From Paenibacillaceae bacterium UBA6304 (lineage in GTDB: Bacteria > Bacillota > Bacilli > Paenibacillales > Paenibacillaceae), in assembly GCA_002439285.1 (NCBI GenBank), contig DJTQ01000236.1, positions 1-6,716 on the forward strand: DNA of 6,716 nt. Reading direction: 5' to 3'. The position numbers and the translations under genes were made by a program. A model generated the notes under the pieces. It did not search any database and was not told the DNA's origin. It saw nothing but the letters and a program-made list of their open reading frames with translations. Within the stretch, counting starts at the first letter, position 1. Each line of letters opens with the position of its first letter. Below, one piece after another: positions 1 to 5,880 of the stretch.

Positions 1-666
1 GGTCATTCCCGCAATGGTACGGTTCCGTTGGGGAAACAGACCTGGATGTCCTTTCGTGCCAATCGGATACTCGGATAGGATCAGTCCATGCTCCGCAATC
101 CTTCTGTAAAGTAAGGCATGCTCGCGAGGATAAATCTCGTCAATGGCAGTGCCTATGACCGCAATCGTGCTTCCCCCGGCCTGAAGCGCTGCCTCGTGGC
201 AAATGCCGTCAATGCCCCGGGCCAACCCGCTGACAATCGTAACACCGCGAGAACATAAAGCTTCGGTCAGGCTCACCCCAACTTTGCGTCCATAGGCCGT
301 TGGCATGCGCGTTCCGATCATCGCAATCGAGAGGCTTGCCAACAAACCTTGATTCCCGATCGTGTACAGAACCCAGGGAGGTCTGCCCGTTTCCTTCATT
401 AATATAGGATACGAGTCATCGAATATTGTGACCGGTACAATGCCCTTCCGTTCCATCAGTTGCATTCTCTCCTGAATCCACTCTGGCTTAAAATGCTTGG
501 CCATCTGGACCGCCTGCTCCGCTTCCAATCCGCAGCCCATCCAATCTCCAGAAGAATACGAAAACAAGCCTTCCCAGTCCCCACTCTTGGATACAATGTC
601 GGAAATGCGTTTCCATCCGAGTCCCGGGCTTTCCTGCAATCCGATTAAAATCAATCGTTTATCCAT
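1..666 (-). CDS. dprA: DNA-processing protein DprA (Smf), N-terminal part, cut by window edge
   Basis: DprA binds incoming single-stranded DNA in natural transformation and loads RecA on it; it acts in the cytoplasm. Reading minus from the ATG at 664-666, the frame stays open for 222 codons to base 1. The Rossmann-like DprA core is clear: IGTRMPTAYGRKVG at residues 117-130, SGLARGID at 146-153, IYPREHALLY at 178-187, and the family signature FPQRNRTIAG at 211-220. Residues 1-100 form the usual helical N-terminal region. Full-length relatives are roughly 360-380 residues, so about 150 are missing to the left, including any C-terminal winged-helix domain. The start is supported by a G7 tract at 672-678, five bases upstream, which can pair with the anti-Shine-Dalgarno sequence. 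The gene follows sucD, as in Bacillales, but a terminator hairpin lies between them. No frameshift is seen in the visible part. Family assignment is firm; a role in transformation in this strain is inferred. Confidence 0.95.
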   Translation of the reverse strand, partial: MDKRLILIGLQESPGLGWKRISDIVSKSGDWEGLFSYSSGDWMGCGLEAEQAVQMAKHFKPEWIQERMQLMERKGIVPVTIFDDSYPILMKETGRPPWVLYTIGNQGLLASLSIAMIGTRMPTAYGRKVGVSLTEALCSRGVTIVSGLARGIDGICHEAALQAGGSTIAVIGTAIDEIYPREHALLYRRIAEHGLILSEYPIGTKGHPGLFPQRNRTIAGMT

Positions 667-671
667 ATTTA

Positions 672-678
672 CCCCCCC
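672..678 (-). promoter_or_regulatory. dprA ribosome binding site made of seven G
   Basis: On the minus strand a run of seven G sits five bases before the dprA ATG. It can pair with CCUCC through one G-U pair, and no better Shine-Dalgarno sequence lies near. The run follows almost directly after the U tract of the upstream terminator, leaving little room for other leader sequence. Confidence 0.6.
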
Positions 679-682
679 ATTC

Positions 683-725
683 AAAAAAAAGCAACCTTCC
701 GCCCACAGGGACCAGAAGGTTGCTT
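683..725 (-). terminator. Intrinsic terminator after sucD (or attenuator before dprA)
   Basis: An 11-bp perfect stem is formed by AAGCAACCTTC (689-699) and GAAGGTTGCTT (715-725) around a 15-base loop, which itself contains a small CCC/GGG stem. Read on the minus strand, the stem is followed by eight T (complement of A683-690). This is a classical Rho-independent terminator. It begins 28 bases past the sucD stop codon and ends 16 bases before the dprA start, so it should end sucCD transcripts. Because a candidate dprA promoter lies upstream of it, it may also limit dprA transcription. Confidence 0.9.
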
Positions 726-736
726 ACCTTTACCTT

Positions 737-765
737 ATTATAACAGATTTGCCTTAGTGTGTCGT
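737..765 (-). promoter_or_regulatory. Candidate sigma-A promoter for dprA, inside the sucD end
   Basis: The minus strand has a perfect TATAAT (737-742). Seventeen bases upstream is ACGACA (760-765), matching TTGACA at four positions. The -35 box overlaps the last sucD codons. Transcription would start near 728-731, right at the base of the terminator hairpin, so any dprA transcript from here must read through it. The -10 match is strong but the -35 is weak, and a chance AT-rich match is possible. Confidence 0.4.
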
Positions 766-1683
766 GCAACTGTTCAGAATTCCTCGTTCTTCCAGCACGC
801 TGACGAGTGTGGAGCCCATTTCGGACGGAGTCGGTGCGACCCGGATGCCACATTCCTCCAACTTCGAGATCTTCTCTTTCGCCGTACCCTTGCCGCCGGA
901 AATGATTGCTCCAGCATGACCCATCCGTTTGCCTGGAGGAGCCGTAACACCGCCTATGAAGCCTACAACTGGCTTCTTCATATTATCACGGATCCACTCG
1001 GCCGCTTCTTCTTCCGCAGTACCTCCGATTTCACCGATCATGATCACCGCATGCGTATTGTCATCTTCATTAAACATCTCTAAAATATCGATAAATTCCG
1101 ATCCCTTCACCGGATCACCGCCGATTCCGACCGCAGAAGACTGTCCGATCCCGCGAGTCGTCAGTTGATGAACCGCCTCATAAGTGAGCGTTCCGCTACG
1201 GGATACGACGCCCACATGGCCCGGAAGATGAATATAACCCGGCATAATTCCGATCTTGCACTCCCCTGGCGTAATGACGCCCGGACAGTTGGGACCGATC
1301 AGGATCGTATTTTTTCCTTCCATATAACGCTTCACCTTTACCATATCCAGCACCGGAATACCTTCCGTAATGCAAATAACCAGCTCCAGTTCAGCTTCAA
1401 CCGCTTCAAGTATCGAATCCGCGGCAAATGCCGGAGGTACATAAATGACGCTAGCCGTGGCTCCGGTAGCTACCTTGGCTTCTCTCACGGTATTGAAAAC
1501 GGGCAGACTTACCGTTTCGCCATTTTCAAGAGCGATATCAACCGATGTTCCGCCTTTTCCCGGAGAGGTGCCTCCGACCATCTGCGTCCCGTAATCCAGT
1601 GCCCCTTTGGCATGGAACAAGGCGGTTTTCCCCGTAATTCCCTGGGTAATGACTTTTGTATTTTTATCGACCAAAATACTCAT
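754..1683 (-). CDS. sucD: Succinyl-CoA synthetase (ADP-forming) subunit alpha
   Basis: With SucC this subunit converts succinyl-CoA, ADP and phosphate to succinate, ATP and CoA in the TCA cycle (cytoplasm). The 309-residue protein has the N-terminal CoA-binding fold ([19 protein letters not shown] from residue 15; [10 protein letters not shown] at 36-45), the linking [18 protein letters not shown] (129-146), and the ligase domain. The phosphorylated histidine lies in [10 protein letters not shown] as His256, and the conserved Glu in GEIGG is Glu218. Both sit ten residues later than E. coli His246/Glu208, because of an insertion around residues 48-60 ([13 protein letters not shown]). The start is fixed by GGGAGG eight bases upstream and by the family-typical [12 protein letters not shown]. 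It lies 34 bases after the sucC stop, so the two are cotranscribed; a terminator follows. The C-terminus (CTTH) resembles Bacillus SucD. Assignment is essentially certain. Confidence 0.98.
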   Translation of the reverse strand: MSILVDKNTKVITQGITGKTALFHAKGALDYGTQMVGGTSPGKGGTSVDIALENGETVSLPVFNTVREAKVATGATASVIYVPPAFAADSILEAVEAELELVICITEGIPVLDMVKVKRYMEGKNTILIGPNCPGVITPGECKIGIMPGYIHLPGHVGVVSRSGTLTYEAVHQLTTRGIGQSSAVGIGGDPVKGSEFIDILEMFNEDDNTHAVIMIGEIGGTAEEEAAEWIRDNMKKPVVGFIGGVTAPPGKRMGHAGAIISGGKGTAKEKISKLEECGIRVAPTPSEMGSTLVSVLEERGILNSCTTH

Positions 1684-1717
1684 ACTTCGAGCCTCCCATC
1701 ATGAATATGGTGTTTAG

Positions 1718-2878
1718 TTACGATACGAGTGCAACGATTTTCTGGGCCCCATCGGCCATGGAATCCGCAGATACGATAGCAAGTCCTGACTCGGCGAGTA
1801 TCTTCTTGCCAAGCTCGACATTCGTTCCTTCCAAACGCACAACCAAAGGACGGTCCAAGCCAACCTGCTCCGCCGCTTCAACCACACCGGATGCGATAAC
1901 ATCGCATTTCATAATGCCACCGAAGATGTTGATAAAGATCCCGCGGACCTTCGCGTCCGATAAAATGATTTTGAACGCTTCCGTAACCTTCTCGGCCGTT
2001 GCACCGCCCCCCACATCGAGGAAGTTGGCCGGGTCGCCGCCGTAATATTTGATAATGTCCATCGTGGCCATTGCCAGGCCCGCACCATTGACCATGCATC
2101 CGATGTTACCGTCAAGCGCGATATAGCTGAGATCGAACTTGGACGCTTCAATTTCTTTCTCGTCTTCTTCTTCCAAATCACGGAGCGCCAAAATATCCTT
2201 GTGGCGAAACAGCGCATTGGAATCAAAATTAAGCTTGGCGTCCAGCGCCATCACATCGCCGTCCCCGGTAACTACCAGTGGATTGATTTCGGCAATAGAG
2301 CAATCTTTATCCACAAAGGCTTCGTACAAGGCAAGCATGAATCCGGCCGCCTTATTCACAAGCTCTTTGGGAATGTTAATGGCAAAAGCCAGTCTCCGGG
2401 CCTGATAAGCCTGAAGCCCAAGCGCCGGATCAATGACTTCCTTAAATATTTTATCGGGCGTATTCGCCGCTACTTCCTCGATTTCCGTTCCGCCTTCTTC
2501 CGAGGCCATCAGAACCACGCATCCTGTGCCCCGGTCGACTACAACGCCGACATAGTATTCCTTTTTAATGTCGCAGCCCTGTTCAATGAGCAGACGCTTT
2601 ACCTCTTTGCCCTCCGGCCCTGTTTGGTGCGTGACCAACACTTTGCCAAGAATCTCCTGAGCATAGTTCCGTACTTCATCCAAATTCTTAGCTACTTTCA
2701 CGCCACCGGCCTTACCCCGGCCCCCTGCGTGAATTTGCGCCTTCACAACCACCACCGGACTGCCCAGCGCCTCTGCAGCTTCCACGGCTTCATCAACCGT
2801 AAATGCCACCCGGCCTTCAGGGACAGCAACACCATACTGCTTCAGAACTTCTTTTCCTTGATATTCATGGATATTCAT
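1718..2878 (-). CDS. sucC: Succinyl-CoA synthetase (ADP-forming) subunit beta
   Basis: The nucleotide-binding partner of SucD, 386 residues, against 388 in E. coli. An N-terminal ATP-grasp domain carries [14 protein letters not shown] (46-59, with Lys46). The metal site AEINPLVV gives Glu197 and Asn199, and LDAKLNFD gives Asp213; these numbers match the E. coli protein, as does Asn264 in [14 protein letters not shown]. The C-terminal flavodoxin-like ligase domain follows ([13 protein letters not shown] about 287-298; [14 protein letters not shown] about 316-329). A start 45 bases earlier (2923) is open, but the start at 2878 is preferred: a perfect AGGAGG (2889-2894) lies ten bases upstream and the protein then begins [10 protein letters not shown], the family norm. 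sucC is the first gene of a sucC-sucD unit and is divergent from comM. The upstream region holds a cre-like site and a palindrome, which suggests carbon-source control. No missing active-site residue is seen. Confidence 0.98.
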   Translation of the reverse strand: MNIHEYQGKEVLKQYGVAVPEGRVAFTVDEAVEAAEALGSPVVVVKAQIHAGGRGKAGGVKVAKNLDEVRNYAQEILGKVLVTHQTGPEGKEVKRLLIEQGCDIKKEYYVGVVVDRGTGCVVLMASEEGGTEIEEVAANTPDKIFKEVIDPALGLQAYQARRLAFAINIPKELVNKAAGFMLALYEAFVDKDCSIAEINPLVVTGDGDVMALDAKLNFDSNALFRHKDILALRDLEEEDEKEIEASKFDLSYIALDGNIGCMVNGAGLAMATMDIIKYYGGDPANFLDVGGGATAEKVTEAFKIILSDAKVRGIFINIFGGIMKCDVIASGVVEAAEQVGLDRPLVVRLEGTNVELGKKILAESGLAIVSADSMADGAQKIVALVS

Positions 2879-2942
2879 ACTTGGGAATCCTCCTATCAAC
2901 AGGCGGTATTGGAAGTAATGCAAAATAGATTAAACCTAAATA

Positions 2943-2974
2943 ATTGTACCATGTTTTTAAAACGCTTTCCTCAA
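2943..2974 (-). promoter_or_regulatory. Candidate proximal sucC promoter (extended -10)
   Basis: On the minus strand TGG precedes TACAAT (-10 at 2943-2948), giving an extended -10 with five of six consensus bases. No good -35 box is at 17 bases; the nearest partial match is TTGAGG at 2969-2974, with a long 20-base spacer. The start site would fall near 2936, about 58 bases before the sucC ATG. The cre-like site overlaps the -35/spacer region. Confidence 0.45.
2957..2970 (-). promoter_or_regulatory. Candidate CcpA cre site upstream of sucC
   Basis: Minus-strand GGAAAGCGTTTTAA fits the cre consensus (TGWAANCGNTNNCW) except for the first base and one C near the end, and has the core AAAGCGTTTT with its central CG. 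It sits in the spacer and -35 region of the proximal sucC promoter, where CcpA binding would block RNA polymerase. That sucCD would be repressed by preferred carbon sources is inferred; the site is imperfect. Confidence 0.45.
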
Positions 2975-3011
2975 AAAGTTCATGATTTATACACAACTTT
3001 TTTATATCGTT

Positions 3012-3032
3012 TTCATCTCAATTTGAGATGAA
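3012..3032. promoter_or_regulatory. Perfect 21-bp palindrome, operator-like, regulator unknown
   Basis: Arms TTCATCTCAA (3012-3021) and TTGAGATGAA (3023-3032) surround a single T, giving a 10+1+10 perfect inverted repeat. Neither strand has a U tract after it, so it does not look like a terminator. A further CATCTCA half-copy lies at 3113-3119. The size and symmetry suit a dimeric repressor. I cannot tie it to a named regulator; the ATCTC/GAGAT arm ends recall some MarR-family operators, but this is only a resemblance. It could act on sucC, comM or both. Confidence 0.6.
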
Positions 3033-3076
3033 TCACAAGGATTTCAAGTCACTTTACGGCCGATTTCAACCGACAA

Positions 3077-3107
3077 ATAATATCAAATTGCGATCATTAT
3101 GTGTAAA
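3077..3107 (-). promoter_or_regulatory. Candidate distal sucC promoter (extended -10)
   Basis: Minus-strand TATTAT (3077-3082) is preceded by TGA, an extended -10 pattern. TTTACA (3102-3107), a five-of-six -35 match, lies 19 bases upstream, longer than the ideal 17. A transcript from here would carry the 21-bp palindrome and the cre-like site in its leader of about 190 bases. The region is AT-rich, so chance is a real alternative. Confidence 0.3.
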
Positions 3108-3200
3108 AACTGCATCTCATTCTTCACCTCTCATTTTTAGAAAAAGTGTGAATTCGATACTTGCATTTTAGAATATCAAAGAGGTTCAAATTCAATCCTA

Positions 3201-3229
3201 TTGACTTTTTCAAGTTTTAATTCTAATAT
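3201..3229 (+). promoter_or_regulatory. Sigma-A promoter of comM
   Basis: TTGACT (3201-3206, five of six) and TAATAT (3224-3229, four of six) are separated by exactly 17 bases in AT-rich surroundings. Transcription would begin near 3236, leaving a leader of about 94 bases before the comM ATG. This rules out the TTG at 3201 as a start codon, since it would be part of the -35 box. Confidence 0.65.
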
Positions 3230-3329
3230 ACGGACCAAGAGTATTATGGAAAATATGGAAGCACCTTTTTTCCACGTGGACGGCTGTGATAATGAATGGC
3301 CGGTACAAACGGGAGAGAGGTGTTTTGTT

Positions 3330-4937
3330 ATGTATGGTAAACTTTATAGCGCTTGTTTATATGGCATTGACGGGGTAATGATCGAAGTGGAGGTAGACTT
3401 GTCTAACGGGATTCCACAGACCCATATCGTCGGCCTTCCGGACTCCGCGGTCCGGGAAGCCGTGGACCGGGTCCGGGCTGCGATAAAAAATTGCGGCTAC
3501 TCTTTCCCCCTCCAGCGGGTCACTATCAACCTCGCCCCTGCCGACCTCAGAAAAGAAGGAACTGCTTTTGATTTGGCGATTGCGCTTGGACTTTTAACCT
3601 CCAGCGGTCAGGTCGTCCTACCCGATAATGAGCGCCTGCTGATCATTGGTGAACTATCCCTGGATGGAGCATTGCGCCCCGTTTCCGGCGTTCTTCCCAT
3701 GGTCGATCTGGCGCGGCGTCACGGATTCCACGCTGTGCTCGTACCGGAAGACAACGTTCCGGAAGCCATGCTGCTGGACGGAATCACCGTATACGGACTC
3801 GGCCATTTAAATCAGCTGTCTCCCGGAGGGATGAGATCCAATCGATCCCATGACACAAAGGAAGTGATAGTTCTTGAATCGCTGTCCCACTTACAGCGGG
3901 GACAGCAACCTCATAATCCGTTTTCTCCACTTGCTGCTAATGTTAATCGCGTCTCCAAACCGTCTGAAAACTACAGCGATGTGCTGGGGCAGCGACATAT
4001 TAAACGAGCGCTAACCATTGCGGCTGCCGGAATGCATAACATCATGCTGATCGGACCGCCGGGCACCGGAAAAACGATGCTGATCCGCAGACTGCCGACC
4101 ATCCTACCTCCGCTTACCTCCGCCGAATCGCTGGAGGTCACCAAAATTTACAGCTCCGCAAGCAAATTCAATCCTTCAGAAACAGGATTAATCACAGAGC
4201 GCCCGTTCCGCGCTCCGCATCATACCATTTCTGGCGGTGGCCTGGTCGGAGGCGGCAGCATTCCCAAACCGGGTGAGGTCAGTTTAGCCCACCGTGGCGT
4301 ATTGTTTCTGGATGAACTCCCGGAGTTTACACGTCAGGTGCTCGAAATGCTGCGCCAACCCCTGGAGGAACATCGAGTGACAATCAGTCGATCGAAGGCT
4401 TCCTTTACCTTTCCGGCCCAATTTCTACTGGCAACGTCGTTAAATCCTTGTCCGTGTGGCTTTTCGGGATCTGAACCCCCACAGCCAATTTGTACTTGCA
4501 GCCCTTTTCGCATCGCCCAGTACCGGGAAAAACTCTCCGGGCCTCTGCTTGACCGGATTGATATGCACGTGGAAGTACCGCGGCCCACAAACTGGCAAAA
4601 CGATGCAACTCCGCTATCTTCAGAGCAAATGCGGCTTGAGGTAGAGAAAGCTGAACAAATTCAGCTCCATCGTTACCGCAATCAAGGCATATCCCGCAAC
4701 AGCGAACTATCCGGCGGCACGCTGAGACGGTTTGCCAAATTGCATCCAGAGGCAGGATTATTGTTAAAATCCTCATTCGACGCCCTCGGTCTGAGTATGC
4801 GTGCTTATGACCGCATTTTAAAATTATCGCGAACAATCGCTGACCTAGAGGGGGCGCCGGAAATTATGGCCGCGCATGTCGCTGAGGCCATCCAATACCG
4901 ACATCTGGACAAACGCGCTCAGGACGCTATATTCTAG
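3330..4937 (+). CDS. comM: ComM/YifB-family Mg-chelatase-like AAA+ ATPase
   Basis: In Gram-negative transformers ComM is a hexameric branch-migration helicase that extends integration of incoming DNA; its role in Firmicutes is less settled. The 535-residue protein starts MYGKLYSACLYGIDG, as the family does. Residues about 20-160 form the Lon/ChlI-type N-terminal domain (VDLSNGIPQTHIVGLPDSAVRE; INLAPADLRKEG). The AAA+ core has Walker A GPPGTGKT (242-249), FRAPHHTISGGGLVGGG (293-309), Walker B VLFLDE (324-329) and SGPLLDRIDMHVEVPR (403-418). Two cysteine pairs, CPC at 374-376 and CTC at 388-390, may bind a metal. The C-terminal lid has LSMRAYDRILKLSRTIADL (488-506). The start is chosen by AGGTG seven bases upstream and by family fit; an in-frame extension with ATGs at 3246 and 3255 lacks a good ribosome site. 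It is the only plus-strand gene, with its own promoter, divergent from sucC and convergent with yraN. No catalytic residue is missing. Confidence 0.93.
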   Translation: MYGKLYSACLYGIDGVMIEVEVDLSNGIPQTHIVGLPDSAVREAVDRVRAAIKNCGYSFPLQRVTINLAPADLRKEGTAFDLAIALGLLTSSGQVVLPDNERLLIIGELSLDGALRPVSGVLPMVDLARRHGFHAVLVPEDNVPEAMLLDGITVYGLGHLNQLSPGGMRSNRSHDTKEVIVLESLSHLQRGQQPHNPFSPLAANVNRVSKPSENYSDVLGQRHIKRALTIAAAGMHNIMLIGPPGTGKTMLIRRLPTILPPLTSAESLEVTKIYSSASKFNPSETGLITERPFRAPHHTISGGGLVGGGSIPKPGEVSLAHRGVLFLDELPEFTRQVLEMLRQPLEEHRVTISRSKASFTFPAQFLLATSLNPCPCGFSGSEPPQPICTCSPFRIAQYREKLSGPLLDRIDMHVEVPRPTNWQNDATPLSSEQMRLEVEKAEQIQLHRYRNQGISRNSELSGGTLRRFAKLHPEAGLLLKSSFDALGLSMRAYDRILKLSRTIADLEGAPEIMAAHVAEAIQYRHLDKRAQDAIF

Positions 4938-4968
4938 CTGTTGCTCCTGCTCCAAGATGAATATGAAG

Positions 4969-4999
4969 AACCCGCTGGAGCTAGAGGCACCGGCGGGTT
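4969..4999. terminator. Hairpin between convergent comM and yraN, possible bidirectional terminator
   Basis: AACCCGCTGG (4969-4978) pairs with CCGGCGGGTT (4990-4999), a 10-bp stem with one G-U pair and an 11-base loop. It sits 31 bases after the comM stop and 94 bases after the yraN stop on the other strand. Neither side has a clean U run; the minus-strand side (TTCTTCATATTCATCTT) is richer in T. Position favours a shared terminator, but a weak one. The rest of the 156-bp gap shows nothing else. Confidence 0.5.
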
Positions 5000-5093
5000 A
5001 TGTGGGTTTGAGTTTGAGTGCGAAGAATTTATCTGCAATCAGCAAAATATGTAATTTTGATTTCCGTTGTGCCGTCACGCCTATCCATACTCC

Positions 5094-5582
5094 CTAAAAT
5101 GCAGCAATGATATGGTCTAGAGAATCTGCGCTGCCATCAGGGCGCAATACAACGCCGATCATATCAAAGCGAACAGGGGCATTATTCCTTGAAGTATGGT
5201 GCATATAAACGGCTGCTGTATCTCGGACCTGCTTGATCTTACGCGGAGTAACCGATTCGGCAGGCGTACCGAAGACACCTCCACGTTTGCTTCGACTGCG
5301 CACTTCCACGATGACAAGAACATTATCCTGCCATGCTATAAGGTCCAATTCACCGGTGCGGCACCGCCAATTCCTCACCAAGATTTCATAGCCCAGTCCA
5401 ATCAAATAATCCGCCGCAAGCTGTTCTGCCTGCTGTCCGCGGGCTTTCCGGCCATCCTTAGGCCGTTCCGCAGGCAGCTCCTGAGCTTTTCGACCTGGAG
5501 TAAAATGCTGTCCAGAGGTTTCTATATTATTGGAGTTATTGTCAAGGGAATTATGGGCATCACGGGCGTTACGCTCAATCAC
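5094..5582 (-). CDS. yraN: YraN family (UPF0102) endonuclease-like protein
   Basis: A small protein of the UPF0102 family, which has a PD-(D/E)XK nuclease-like fold; its cellular role is not established. Of 162 residues, the family domain starts near residue 44: KARGQQAEQLAADYLIGLGY, then NWRCRTGELDLIAWQ with GELD at 77-80, then VLVIVEVRSRS (88-98), where Glu93 and Arg95 stand at the E-x-K position (Arg for Lys). The C-terminal part, FDMIGVV near 139-145, is also typical. Relatives are usually about 120 residues; here 43 extra polar N-terminal residues, rich in Asn and Asp early on, have no recognisable fold. The start is GTG at 5582, with GAGAGGG seven bases upstream and no other ATG, GTG or TTG in frame before the domain, so the extension is probably real. 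Its first eight bases overlap the end of the FlhB-like gene, suggesting translational coupling. Confidence 0.9.
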   Translation of the reverse strand: MIERNARDAHNSLDNNSNNIETSGQHFTPGRKAQELPAERPKDGRKARGQQAEQLAADYLIGLGYEILVRNWRCRTGELDLIAWQDNVLVIVEVRSRSKRGGVFGTPAESVTPRKIKQVRDTAAVYMHHTSRNNAPVRFDMIGVVLRPDGSADSLDHIIAAF

Positions 5583-5880
5583 GCTTCATCCCTCTCTCCG
5601 CAAGTTTATCGGAACGGTAAATAAAGCTTAATATCTCTGCAACAAGGGAATAGAGTTCCGGGGGAATCTGGCGGTCCAGATCCAGTTTCGAGAGCACTTC
5701 TACAAGCGCTGCGTCTTCCTGAACCGGGATGGAATGCTCGCGTGCCAATTCCAGGATTCTATCCGCCAAAAGCCCGCTCCCTTTAGCGGCTACGATCGGC
5801 GCTTCATTTTGCATAGGGTCGTATTTCAAAGCTACTGCCTTTTTATAACTGAGGGGTCGTTGACTCTCGTTCTTGCTCAT
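5575..5880 (-). CDS. ylqH: FlhB C-terminal-domain-like protein (YlqH-type)
   Basis: A 101-residue stand-alone homologue of the cytoplasmic domain of FlhB/EscU, the export-gate protein that switches type III (flagellar) substrate specificity. The family core is plain: KKAVALKYDPMQNEAPIVAA (13-32), KGSGLLADRILELAREHSIP (33-52), VQEDAALVEVLSKLDLDRQI (53-72), PPELYSLVAEILSFIY (73-88). In FlhB the segment before AVALKYD is the self-cleaving NPTH motif; here it reads LSYKK, so self-cleavage is not expected. There is no membrane segment, so the protein should be soluble. Its ATG overlaps the stop of the upstream gene by four bases (ATGA), and its TGA overlaps yraN by eight. A GGGGTGG lies about ten bases upstream. 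B. subtilis has a similar gene (ylqH) in the same place before sucC. Actual function is unknown. Confidence 0.85.
   Translation of the reverse strand: MSKNESQRPLSYKKAVALKYDPMQNEAPIVAAKGSGLLADRILELAREHSIPVQEDAALVEVLSKLDLDRQIPPELYSLVAEILSFIYRSDKLAERGMKRD

Larger units (their letters stand above)
2879..3329. other. Divergent regulatory region between sucC and comM
   Basis: This 451-bp AT-rich stretch has no convincing gene. Reading from sucC toward comM it holds the sucC ribosome binding site (2889-2894), a proximal extended -10 promoter, a cre-like site, the 21-bp palindrome, a possible distal sucC promoter, the comM sigma-A promoter (3201-3229) and the comM leader. The leader is open in the comM frame back to 3201, but the family start is at 3330. 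Confidence 0.8.

Noticed and set aside
659..853. A 64-codon minus-strand frame across the sucD end and the terminator
   Set aside because: It starts within sucD in another frame and runs through the terminator hairpin; nothing protein-like is seen.
757..1704. Plus-strand open frames opposite sucD
   Set aside because: They are antisense shadows of a firm sucD call, with no ribosome site and no recognisable protein features.
2879..2923. Earlier start for sucC at 2923
   Set aside because: It adds 15 residues not typical of SucC and places the perfect AGGAGG inside the gene; the start at 2878 gives the family N-terminus.
2201..3031. A 276-codon plus-strand frame opposite sucC
   Set aside because: Its composition is unlike a normal protein and most of it mirrors sucC codons; the start lies inside sucC without a ribosome site.
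3271..3280. TCCACGTGGA palindrome in the comM leader as an operator
   Set aside because: Only ten bases, no flanking symmetry, and easily found by chance; kept only as a note.
3201..3329. Longest-frame start of comM at TTG 3201
   Set aside because: The TTG is the first part of a TTGACT -35 box, it has no ribosome site, and the family N-terminus begins at the ATG at 3330 with AGGTG upstream.
2879..3329. Competence-type control sites (ComK box, CIN-box, LexA box) upstream of comM
   Set aside because: I looked for paired A4/T4 blocks, TACGAATA-type and CGAAC/GTTCG-type sites and found none convincing.
4334..4836. Minus-strand frames within comM
   Set aside because: Antisense shadows of the AAA+ core of comM, with no family resemblance or ribosome site.
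4876..5097. A 73-codon plus-strand frame over the comM end and following gap
   Set aside because: It starts inside comM in another frame, covers the hairpin, and shows no domain or ribosome site.
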